A DNA stretch of 15,591 nucleotides from Faecalicatena sp. (lineage in GTDB: Bacteria; Bacillota; Clostridia; Lachnospirales; Lachnospiraceae), in NCBI GenBank assembly GCA_009774255.1, contig VSNK01000125.1, forward strand, positions 1 to 15,591. The letters run 5' to 3'. The position numbers were made by a program, and so were the translations under genes. Positions 8,151 through 14,800 of this stretch are shown piece by piece. The number at the start of each line of letters is the position of its first letter. The first letter of the stretch is position 1. Below the pieces are notes generated by a model. The model had not been told where the DNA came from, did no database searches, and saw only the letters and a program-made list of their open reading frames with translations.

Positions 8151-8445
8151 GTTACAATTCACAGCCGGTTAGGAGTTGTAGAAAAATAAGTGATACAGAT
8201 TGCGCAGGATATTTCTTCGGATATGCAGGGCAAAAAACGCAGTTCTACACTCCGTTTCGGTCCTTGCTGAACAAGCGTCACTGGCGCTTAGCAACGTAGC
8301 GGGCCTTGCCCTAAGGGGGACCATGCGTAGCATGGTGGATTCCTTACGGCTACGTCGAGGCTTTTTGACCTGTGCAGCCGGAGAAATAGACAAGCCAAGA
8401 TGTGTCACTTATTTTTCTACAACTCCTTAGGCCGTGAATTGTAAC
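8151..8445. repeat. Palindromic repeat unit split by an insertion
   Basis: GTTACAATTCAC (8151-8162) and its exact reverse complement GTGAATTGTAAC (8434-8445) bracket the element at 8172-8426. If that element and one copy of its TTA duplication are removed, the remainder closes to a hairpin with a 12-bp stem, one mismatch, three more GCC/GGC pairs and a small GGTTA loop. This is the design of a REP-like dispersed palindrome. Related single arms lie at 103-114, 11781-11792 and 15515-15526. Confidence 0.7.
8172..8426. mobile_element. MITE-like non-autonomous element, 255 bp
   Basis: The ends are 26-bp terminal inverted repeats with 25 matches. The left one, starting GGAGTTGTAGAAAAATAAG, runs from 8172 to 8197, and its complement runs from 8401 to 8426. 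Direct TTA copies flank it exactly (8169-8171 and 8427-8429), as a 3-bp target duplication would. No transposase is encoded. The inside is highly self-complementary: AAGCG/CGCTT inside TTGCT/AGCAA (about 8263-8301), and a long hairpin from ACGTAGC to GCTACGT (about 8294-8355) capped by CCATGC-GTA-GCATGG. TNA duplications are known for some IS5-family groups, but assigning a parent family is only a guess. Short open frames on both strands through it look like by-products of the repeat. Confidence 0.75.
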
Positions 8446-8462
8446 GTACTTTGATACGGCCG

Positions 8463-8602
8463 AAAAAATAAGACTCACGGGCAGCTATCATCAGTAAAAG
8501 CTGTCCCTGAGTCTCATCATTTCAAGTATTACCGGGAGTCGTCCCGCTCCATTATGTCGATAATACTGCATATCCTATGCCGATTACTCCCTCCTGGAAA
8601 TT
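8463..8602 (-). ncRNA. Predicted structured small RNA, about 140 nt
   Basis: A complete transcription unit without an open frame or start codon in a sensible place: promoter at 8609-8637, predicted start near 8602 and a strong terminator at 8472-8513. The body can fold into a closing stem ATTTC/GAAAT (8597-8601 with 8519-8523), a tight hairpin GCATA-GGA-TATGC, and a stem AGTATTA/TAATACT. In addition, GGGAGT near the 5' end can pair with ACTCCC inside the AGTATTA stem, which would make a pseudoknot. It does not show the hallmarks of SRP RNA, RNase P RNA, tmRNA or 6S RNA. It lies between the dehydrogenase gene and the MITE; read-through from the dehydrogenase would end at the same terminator, so a 3'-UTR role is an alternative. 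Confidence 0.6.
8472..8513 (-). terminator. Intrinsic terminator of the small RNA
   Basis: A 15-bp stem with one wobble and one mismatch pairs 8472-8486 with 8499-8513 around a 12-base loop. On the minus strand it is followed by TTATTTTTTCG (8471-8461). It is the first convincing terminator downstream of the dehydrogenase gene as well. Confidence 0.88.
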
Positions 8603-8608
8603 GTTGAC

Positions 8609-8637
8609 ATTGTATCATGCCGGTACGAATTAATCAA
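8609..8637 (-). promoter_or_regulatory. Promoter of the predicted small RNA
   Basis: On the minus strand, TTGATT (8637-8632) and TACAAT (8614-8609) are separated by exactly 17 bases; each matches consensus in 5 of 6 or 4 of 6 positions. The next coding region in this direction is mntP, more than 500 bases away past a terminator, so the promoter appears dedicated to the RNA. Confidence 0.6.
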
Positions 8638-8693
8638 GTAGACAGGCATAATTTTTTAACTTTTTTGATACTTTTTCCGCCACATTTTCAAGT

Positions 8694-8705
8694 GGATTAT
8701 AATCC
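8694..8705. promoter_or_regulatory. Perfect 12-bp palindrome after the dehydrogenase gene
   Basis: GGATTATAATCC is a perfect palindrome 15 bases past the dehydrogenase stop. It is not followed by a convincing T-run on either strand, so it is more likely a protein site or chance than a terminator. Function unknown. Confidence 0.3.
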
Positions 8706-8719
8706 GGGAATGCGGTTTT

Positions 8720-9793
8720 CTATTCCAGGCACCCCATAATCTTTATATAGTCTTCCGTCTTATCCCTCATGATATGAAATCCCTGTCCAAGTTCTTCCAT
8801 CGTGAATCTGTGGGTAATCAAAGTCGCAGGGTCAATCCGTTTCGCAGTCAGCTTATCTAATACATAATTCCAGTCATCCTGTGCCAGACCTTTCTCCATG
8901 TCATTCTGAGGGTAGGAAAATGTCGAATTCCATGTTCCTGTCACTGTTAATTGATTGCGCAGAATTTTCCAATATACGGATTTTGCCAGACTCATATCGG
9001 AAAATGGATTCCCCACCAGCATGACTTTTCCCCCGGGAGCCGCATAGTCAACGGCCCATGTCAGTGTCTCATTTTTCCCGACGCACTCAAAAAATACATC
9101 CGCGCCTGCTCCGCCGGTACGTTCCATAAGCCACTGTCCGGGATCCCGTTCCCTGCTGTCACACCAGGCATCCTCCGGCACTCCCAGCTTTCCAAGAGTC
9201 TGCTTCTGGAAACTCTTGTTGCCAATAGCCAAGATATTCCTGACTCCCGCTTCCCTCAAAAAACTGATCAAAAGAAGACCGATCGTACCGAGTCCGCATA
9301 CCGCCACGGTATCTGACACCCTCGGCCCGACACGCCTCATGGCATGGACCGCTACTGCCATAGGCTCCAGCATGGCTGCCTCTTCAAAGCTCACACTGTC
9401 CGGCAGCGGAATCAGATTTGCCGCCGGGACCGCCACATATTCCGCAAAACCACCGTTCCGGCGGGAACCCAGATAGCTGTAATGCCTGCACATCTCATAC
9501 TGCTTTTTCCTGCAGGGGATACAGTCCATGCAGGGAATCAGCGGAAAGATACCCACCCGCCGGCCAGGCCATCCCATATCCACGGCCGCACCTGCCTTTG
9601 TCACAACGCCGGAAAACTCATGTCCCGGAATGAGCGGGAACGAATATGTGCCGTTCCGGTAAACCCTCGGAATATCCGATCCGCAGATCCCTGCTGCTTT
9701 CACCTCAACCAGCACCTCATCTTCACCAAGTATCGGTTCCTCCACCGCTTCTAATCTGAAATCGTTGATATCATGCAGCACCCATGCATTCAT
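8720..9793 (-). CDS. Zinc-dependent polyol/sugar-phosphate dehydrogenase (GatD-like)
   Basis: A medium-chain NAD(P)-dependent alcohol dehydrogenase of 357 residues, closest in look to galactitol-1-phosphate or sorbitol-type dehydrogenases. The catalytic zinc ligands are present: Cys37 in GICGSD, His58 in GHEFSG and Glu in LEPMAVA. So are the four structural-zinc cysteines Cys88, Cys91, Cys94 and Cys102. The Rossmann motif VCGLGTIGLL and the GTWNSTF stretch typical of GatD-like members follow. The exact sugar alcohol cannot be told, and no PTS transporter or kinase is in the window. The start has GAGGAG at good spacing, and its leader shares 15 identical bases with that of the esterase gene. 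It is the last gene of the operon that starts at 11609, about 25 bp behind the esterase extension frame, and no terminator intervenes. Confidence 0.88.
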   Translation of the reverse strand: MNAWVLHDINDFRLEAVEEPILGEDEVLVEVKAAGICGSDIPRVYRNGTYSFPLIPGHEFSGVVTKAGAAVDMGWPGRRVGIFPLIPCMDCIPCRKKQYEMCRHYSYLGSRRNGGFAEYVAVPAANLIPLPDSVSFEEAAMLEPMAVAVHAMRRVGPRVSDTVAVCGLGTIGLLLISFLREAGVRNILAIGNKSFQKQTLGKLGVPEDAWCDSRERDPGQWLMERTGGAGADVFFECVGKNETLTWAVDYAAPGGKVMLVGNPFSDMSLAKSVYWKILRNQLTVTGTWNSTFSYPQNDMEKGLAQDDWNYVLDKLTAKRIDPATLITHRFTMEELGQGFHIMRDKTEDYIKIMGCLE

Positions 9794-9801
9794 AATTTAT
9801 T

Positions 9802-9816
9802 CTCCTCTATATTTTG
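9802..9816. repeat. 15-bp direct repeat, copy 1 (dehydrogenase leader)
   Basis: On the minus strand this reads CAAAATATAGAGGAG and contains the Shine-Dalgarno sequence of the dehydrogenase gene. An identical 15-mer lies at 10940-10954 before the esterase gene. The two copies bracket 1,123 bp carrying the esterase and its extension frame. Confidence 0.65.
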
Positions 9817-9817
9817 A

Positions 9818-9990
9818 TTACACAATCGTTTCTTTAAAAAAGCTCCCGATAAACCCAAACATCGAAGCCATATCGATTATCGGATTCAGAGGACGAAACG
9901 GCACGCTCTTTCCTGAAAATAGAATCTCAAAAATCATCTCATTCCATTCCGGGTAGTCCTGCAGTTTTCCGGTCAATGATTCTTCAAAAA
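9818..9990 (-). other. Out-of-frame C-terminal extension of the esterase
   Basis: In the -1 frame relative to the esterase, an open stretch continues from the T6 run at 9986-9991 to TAA at 9818. It encodes about 55 residues beginning EESLTGKLQDYPEWNEMIF and ending MFGFIGSFFKETIV. Codon choice looks ordinary for this genome, and residues alternate hydrophobic and charged as in folded helices. As a free ORF it could begin at an ATG inside the esterase gene (10012) or at the TTG overlapping its stop, but neither has a good ribosome binding site. It is best read as a domain joined to the esterase by -1 frameshifting, or cut off by a recent indel. I do not recognise the domain. Confidence 0.5.
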
Positions 9991-10929
9991 AGCATCCGCC
10001 AGCTCCGGCCAAACCGCGACTTCCGGTTCAGGCACTCTCACATCCCCTTCCTTCTGCTGCTTTTCCATTTCGTCCCACTCTGCCCTGACCCGTTCGGACA
10101 CCTGAACCTCCCCGGCATAAACCCTTCTCATGACAGCCACAATCTGCTCTTCCGTATAGAGGGGCATATGGATCCCATTCGCCCAGTCCGCATCGGCAAG
10201 GGACAGCCCGTGCTTTCCGCGGGTAAACATATGGAACGCACAGGGAACCCCCTTTTCCCGGCATGCTCTCACATACATCTCACTGTTCTCCACCGGCACC
10301 GCCTCATCCGTTGCCGTAGCCCAGATAAAGCAGGGCGGCGTCTTCTCTGTCACCTGCTTTTCCAGGGACATATATTCCAGCTCTTCCGCAGAAGCATCCT
10401 CCCCCAGCAGCGCAATGCGGGTAACTCTGTGTGTCTGTTCCCCGAAGGTGATGACCGGGTAACTTAAGATCGCGGAATCCGGACGATTTGAAATTCCGCC
10501 GTATTCGGCGGCTTCATCTTTAATGTCCTCATAGTGCGCACACAGGCTGCCGCAGAGATGCCCTCCGGCAGAAAATCCACAGACCGTCAGTTCATCTGTG
10601 ATCACGCCAAAAGCATCCGCGTTCCTGCGGATATAGCGAACCGCCCGTGAAATGTCCTTCAAGGGCTGAAGCTTTAACGGAACTGCCTGAAGATAATTGA
10701 CCGTATAGGTGAGCACAAAGGTCTGGTAGCCCTTTTCGTAAAATTTCAATGCCACCAGTTCTCCCTCCGACGGGGCAACCACACAGTATGCTCCGCCCGG
10801 CACGACCAAAATACACGGCCTTTTCACATCATCCTCATGGATGTAAGAGGTGATATTCGGAACAAAACCGAAGGCATGCTCGTATGAATATTCCCCCGGT
10901 TCCCAGATCTTGTATGTTTCTGTTCTCAT
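9973..10929 (-). CDS. Alpha/beta hydrolase, esterase of the BD-FAE/acetylxylan type
   Basis: A serine hydrolase of 318 residues. The oxyanion region VVPGGAYCVVAPSEGE (about 42-57), the nucleophile elbow GFSAGGHLCG with Ser120, the acid Asp208 in ATATDEAVP and His240 in GKHGLSL form a complete triad. This pattern is usual for carbohydrate-ester deacetylases and related carboxylesterases. There is no signal peptide, so it acts in the cytosol, probably on an imported sugar ester; the dehydrogenase next to it suggests the same catabolic route, by inference. The ATG has GAGGAGG upstream, and this site overlaps the stop codon of the toxin gene, giving a 15-bp gap. The frame stops at 9973, twelve bases after the heptamer T-TTT-TTG; a -1 shift there would give a protein of about 370 residues. 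Confidence 0.88.
   Translation of the reverse strand: MRTETYKIWEPGEYSYEHAFGFVPNITSYIHEDDVKRPCILVVPGGAYCVVAPSEGELVALKFYEKGYQTFVLTYTVNYLQAVPLKLQPLKDISRAVRYIRRNADAFGVITDELTVCGFSAGGHLCGSLCAHYEDIKDEAAEYGGISNRPDSAILSYPVITFGEQTHRVTRIALLGEDASAEELEYMSLEKQVTEKTPPCFIWATATDEAVPVENSEMYVRACREKGVPCAFHMFTRGKHGLSLADADWANGIHMPLYTEEQIVAVMRRVYAGEVQVSERVRAEWDEMEKQQKEGDVRVPEPEVAVWPELADAFLKNH
9986..9992 (-). promoter_or_regulatory. Candidate -1 frameshift heptamer
   Basis: On the minus strand the esterase reads GCT TTT TTG AAG AAT CAT TGA. The T-TTT-TTG seven-mer fits the X-XXY-YYZ rule for -1 slippage in the zero frame, and the -1 frame stays open for about 55 codons. A one-base loss in an ancestral T7 run, or a homopolymer sequencing error, would look the same. 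No clear downstream stimulatory hairpin was identified by eye. Confidence 0.4.
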
Positions 10930-10939
10930 TCTATGCTTC

Positions 10940-10954
10940 CTCCTCTATATTTTG
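10940..10954. repeat. 15-bp direct repeat, copy 2 (esterase leader)
   Basis: Identical to 9802-9816 (CAAAATATAGAGGAG on the minus strand). Here it spans both the stop codon of the toxin gene (10945-10947) and the ribosome binding site of the esterase gene, so the last codons of the toxin lie within the repeat. Confidence 0.65.
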
Positions 10955-11163
10955 CTGTTAAAGTATTCTTGCGTAACTTTTAATTGCTTCTTTAAAATTT
11001 CCTTCCACATCCTTGTATGGATTTCACCGGAACCTTTCGAAACTTTTGTTATCCGCAAATTACCATCTGTATCCATCTTTCGATAAAAATAGTGATCTGT
11101 ATCCTTATATAATTCCCATCCATCCCGTTCACAAAATCTCTTTAGTTCTTTCCATCTTGGCAT
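10945..11163 (-). CDS. HicA-like toxin (putative mRNA interferase)
   Basis: A basic 72-residue protein that looks like the double-stranded-RNA-binding fold of HicA mRNA interferases. The N-terminal pattern ELKRFCERDGWELYKDTDHYFYRK follows the HicA plan: helix, Gly-Trp, then a strand bearing the conserved His (His24 here). The usual Gly-Ser-His is replaced by Thr-Asp-His. The C-terminal IHTRMWKEILKKQLKV recalls the HicA closing helix that normally reads GTLRSILKQ. It starts inside the antitoxin gene (22-bp overlap) with AGGAG 9 bases before the ATG, so translation is probably coupled. Typical hicAB loci place the toxin first; here it is second. The DNA is AT-richer than the flanking metabolic genes, which suggests transfer. 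Toxicity is inferred from the fold pattern and the gene arrangement only. Confidence 0.65.
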   Translation of the reverse strand: MPRWKELKRFCERDGWELYKDTDHYFYRKMDTDGNLRITKVSKGSGEIHTRMWKEILKKQLKVTQEYFNSKI

Positions 11164-11609
11164 TGTAACAAATCTCCTATTTTTTTCGGATCCTCCATGA
11201 TGATTGCTTTAAAAATATAAGGAATATGCTTTTTTCTATTGGGACTGCGGGAATACAACTCATACTCTTCATAATAATCAAAAGAATATTCCAGAATGGA
11301 TCTCGCCAGATTCAGCCGCGCCTCCTCCTCATCCCTGCCATTTTCAATCAGGTCTATTTCATTTAAAGATAACGTAACGGAGCCGTCATCTTCTATATAT
11401 TTTACTGCTGTAAACTGATATGCCTGCAGAATTTCTGACATGGTTTCCAAATTAGAAAACCACATCTTATCCCGAGTACGTTTAATAATCTTTGGTTTAT
11501 TGTGAATCACACTGTCACACACAGCGCTCCACTCTTTTCTTACGACTGTAGCCTGCTCCATCAACATCTCATTCAGATCCTTTCTGCTTTCCTTATAATT
11601 TGTCACCAA
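11142..11609 (-). CDS. Putative antitoxin, Phd-like start and HicB-like second half
   Basis: An acidic protein of about 155 residues upstream of the HicA-like gene. The first 60 residues resemble Phd/YefM antitoxins: VTNYKESRKDLNEML, then KPKIIKRTRDKMWFSNLE. Residues from about 65 to 115 resemble a HicB fold: a strand with TAVKYIEDDGSVTLSL, then IENGRDEEEARLNLARSILEY, matching the HicB pattern of a Gly followed by an EEA helix. The C-terminal 40 residues would be the toxin-binding or extra part. The start is unclear: TTG at 11609 or GTG at 11606 keep the Phd-like strand but lack a good binding site, while an ATG 14 codons on has AAAGGA before it. It overlaps the toxin gene by 22 bp. It probably represses its own promoter, where GTGTACAC sits between the -35 and -10. 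Confidence 0.6.
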   Translation of the reverse strand: MVTNYKESRKDLNEMLMEQATVVRKEWSAVCDSVIHNKPKIIKRTRDKMWFSNLETMSEILQAYQFTAVKYIEDDGSVTLSLNEIDLIENGRDEEEARLNLARSILEYSFDYYEEYELYSRSPNRKKHIPYIFKAIIMEDPKKIGDLLQCQDGKN

Positions 11610-11638
11610 TTTTCATGAGAAAATTATTGATGACCTGC

Positions 11639-11654
11639 TTGCGCATCAGCGCAA
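11639..11654 (-). other. 5'-end hairpin of the toxin-antitoxin transcript
   Basis: TTGCGC-TGAT-GCGCAA forms a perfect 6-bp stem with a 4-base loop exactly where the transcript should start (near 11652). It is not followed by a T-run. It may stabilise the mRNA 5' end or act as a protein site. Confidence 0.45.
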
Positions 11655-11658
11655 TTCC

Positions 11659-11686
11659 ATTATAACAAAAGTGTACACAATGTCAA
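11659..11686 (-). promoter_or_regulatory. Promoter and likely operator of the toxin-antitoxin operon
   Basis: On the minus strand there is a perfect TTGACA (11686-11681) and a perfect TATAAT (11664-11659) with a 16-base spacer. The palindrome GTGTACAC (11671-11678) lies inside the spacer, an ideal place for repression by the antitoxin. It is the only clear promoter upstream of the esterase and dehydrogenase genes. Confidence 0.8.
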
Positions 11687-11735
11687 CTATGAACATATAA
11701 TAAAAAGTGAGCGTCCTTTCTTATGTAATAAAAAC

Positions 11736-11764
11736 CCCGGGATCCATAATTTCCGGATCCCGGG
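11736..11764. terminator. Bidirectional terminator between nifJ and the toxin-antitoxin operon
   Basis: CCCGGGATCC (11736-11745) pairs fully with GGATCCCGGG (11755-11764) around a 9-base loop. On the minus strand it is followed by GGTTTTTATTAC, about 85 bases past the nifJ stop. On the plus strand it is followed by ATCTTTTTTTATC. It isolates nifJ transcription from the consensus promoter just downstream. Confidence 0.9.
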
Positions 11765-11780
11765 ATCTTTTTTTATCATG

Positions 11781-11792
11781 ATTACAATTCAC
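11781..11792 (+). repeat. Dispersed 12-base repeat arm
   Basis: ATTACAATTCAC matches the GTTACAATTCAC arm at 8151-8162 in 11 of 12 positions. It lies between the nifJ stop and its terminator. No partner arm is seen nearby. Confidence 0.5.
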
Positions 11793-11846
11793 GCTTTGGA
11801 ACCTGTTCTCCAGGTTCTCCCTCTTCCATTTCTTCTCGTATACGTC

Positions 11847-14800
11847 TTATTCTTCTCCGTAAACCGCTACCAGCTTCTTCAGATAAGCATATCTTTCCAT
11901 AGCTTCCTTCTCATTCTGTGCGAAGAGTTTTGCAGCCTTTTCCGGATTTGCTCTCTTCAGGGCATTGTAACGAACCTCGCCATCCAGGAATGCCTGATAT
12001 TCATCAGCCTTTGGTTCCTTGCTGTCCAGAGTGAATTTCGCGCCTTCCGCAGCCGGATTGTACCGGAAGTTATTCCAGTATCCACACTCTACTGCAAGCT
12101 GTTCCTCTGTCTGAGCCTTGCTCATGCCCTTCTTGATACCATGGTTGATACATGGAGCGTAAGCGATGATCAGTGACGGTCCCGGATATGCTTCTGCCTC
12201 AGAGATTGCCTTTACGGTCTGATTGAAGTCCGCACCCATTGCGATCTGTGCAACATATACATAACCATAGCTCATTGCGATGCCTGCCAGGTCTTTCTTC
12301 TTGGTCTCTTTTCCGCCTGCGGCAAACTGAGCGGTCGCGCCGGTCTTGGTTGCCTTGGAGGACTGTCCGCCTGTGTTGGAGTAAACCTCGGTATCGAATA
12401 CCATGATATTGATGTCTTTTCCGCTTGCAAGTACGTGGTCAACACCGCCGAATCCGATATCGTAAGCCCATCCGTCACCGCCGAAGATCCACTGAGACTT
12501 CTTGGCAAGGAAATCCTTTTCCTTCAGAAGTTCCTCTCTCTCCGGGCAGCCGCAGCCGCATGCTTCCAGAGCAGCTACCAGTTCATCCGTAGCAGCGCCG
12601 TTTTCTGCGCCGATATTGAAGGTATCCAGATATTTCGAAGCAGCAGCCTTCACGTCCGCGTTGTCTCCGCTTTCCGCCAGCTTCTCAACCTTTTCTTTCA
12701 GTCTTTCTCTGATGGTATTCTGAGCGAGCAGCATACCATAACCAAACTCTGCGTTATCCTCAAACAGGGAGTTACACCATGCCGGTCCTCTTCCTTTTGC
12801 GTCTACGGTATAAGGGGTAGACGGTGAAGAGTTACCCCAGATGGAGGAACATCCGGTTGCATTTGCAATATACATCCTGTCACCGAACAACTGTGTGATC
12901 AGTTTTGCGTAAGGTGTCTCGCCGCAGCCTGCGCATGCGCCTGAGAATTCAAGCAATGGCTGTTTGAACTGGCTTCCCTTTACGGTAGCCGGTTTGAACT
13001 TCGCAACAACCTCCGGTTTTACAGGAATCTCTACGCCAAAATCGAAGCCCTTCTGAACGCCGATATTTGCTTCCATATTTTCCATAACGAGCGCTTTCTC
13101 GCCCTTCTTGCCCGGGCAGACATTTGCACAGGAACCGCATCCCGTACAGTCAAGCGCGGATACGGTGATAGCAAACTTCATCTCCGGCATACCGGTCATC
13201 GGCAGAGTTGCCTGTCCTTCCGGAACCTTGGCTGCCTCTTCTTCCGTCAATGCAACCGGGCGGATAACAGCGTGCGGACATACATATGCACAGCGGTTAC
13301 ACTGGATACAGTTCTCCGGCTTCCAGATCGGAATGTCCACTGCGATACCGCGCTTCTCGTATGCTGCGGAACCTGACGGGGTAGAGCCGTCCACATAATC
13401 GTTGAATGCGGATACCGGGAGGGTATTTCCTTCCTGGGCATTTACCTTCGCCTGGATATTCTTTACAAAATCAACAACGTCTTTTCTTCCGTCTTCACTT
13501 ACGTGAGGAGTTGTAAGACCTTCGTCGGCAGCATCCTTCCAGCTGTCCGGTACGGTAACCTCTACAACCTGCTTTGCACCTGCGTCGATGGCGTCATAGT
13601 TCATCTGAACGATCTTGTCGCCCTTTCTTCCGTAGGTAGCCTTTGCAGCCTTCTTCATCAGGTCGATGGCTTCCTCCTCCGGAATGATCGCCGCCAGCTT
13701 GAAGAATGCGGACTGCAGCACGGTATTGATACGTCCGCCAAGTCCGATCTCTTTCCCGATCTTGATACCGTCGATGGTATAGAACTTGATGCCGTGGTTC
13801 GCGATAAATGCCTTTACCTGTCCCGGAAGATGCTTGTCCAGACCTTCCGCATCCCATGGGCAGTTCAGAAGGAAGGTTCCGCCGTCAACCAGTTCCTGTA
13901 CCATGTTGTATTTGTCAACATAGGACGGATTGTGGCATGCTACAAAGTTCGCCTGACGGATCAGGTAGGTGGACTTGATCGGAGACTTTCCGAAACGCAG
14001 GTGGGACATGGTCACTCCGCCTGACTTCTTGGAGTCGTAATCAAAGTAAGCCTGTGCATACATATCGGTGTTGTCGCCGATGATCTTGATGGAGTTCTTG
14101 TTCGCACCGACAGTACCGTCTGCGCCCAGTCCCCAGAACTTGCAGTTGATGGTTCCTTCCGGTGTGGTAACCAGCGGAGCGCCTGCATCCAGTGAAAGGT
14201 GGGTCACATCGTCTTCGATACCGATGGTGAACAGCTTCTTCTCTGTGTTCTTGAATACAGCCACGATCTGTGCCGGGGTGGTATCCTTTGAACCCAGTCC
14301 GTAACGTCCGGAAAGTACCGGAACCGCGTCGAACTTCGTGCCCTTCAAAGCCGCAACAACGTCCAGATACAGAGGCTCGCCGAGAGAACCAGGCTCTTTT
14401 GTCCTGTCAAGGACAGAGATGGTCTTCACGGAATCCGGGATTGCGTCGATCAATGCCTGAGCGGAGAACGGTCTGTAAAGACGTACTTTTACAACGCCGA
14501 CCTTCTCGCCTGCTGCCAGCAGATAGTCGATCGTCTCTTCGATGGTATCACATACGGAACCCATAGCAACGATCACGCGCTCTGCATCAGCAGCCCCGTA
14601 GTAATTGAACAGCTTATAGTCCGTTCCGATCTTTGCGTTTACCTTGTCCATGTAATCCTGAACGATTCCCGGAAGGGCATCATAGTATGGATTACATGCT
14701 TCTCTTGCCTGGAAGAAGATATCCGGATTCTGAGCGGAACCTCTCTGGCATGGATGGTTCGGATTCAGCGCGTGCGCACGGAACTCATCGATCGCGTCCA

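Noticed and set aside
8086..8171. Possible yybP-ykoY manganese riboswitch upstream of mntP
   Set aside because: The stretch is short and lacks the conserved riboswitch core; only a small AGGAA/TTCCT hairpin is present.
8169..8408. 79-codon minus-strand frame within the MITE
   Set aside because: It begins in one terminal repeat and ends in the other, is rich in Arg/Ser/Ala, and follows from the repeat structure; such frames are often mis-annotated as small proteins.
8463..8530. Hammerhead ribozyme suggested by CTGATGA and GAAA in the small RNA
   Set aside because: CTGATGA lies in the terminator loop, and the flanking sequences do not form the three stems needed in any of the permuted forms.
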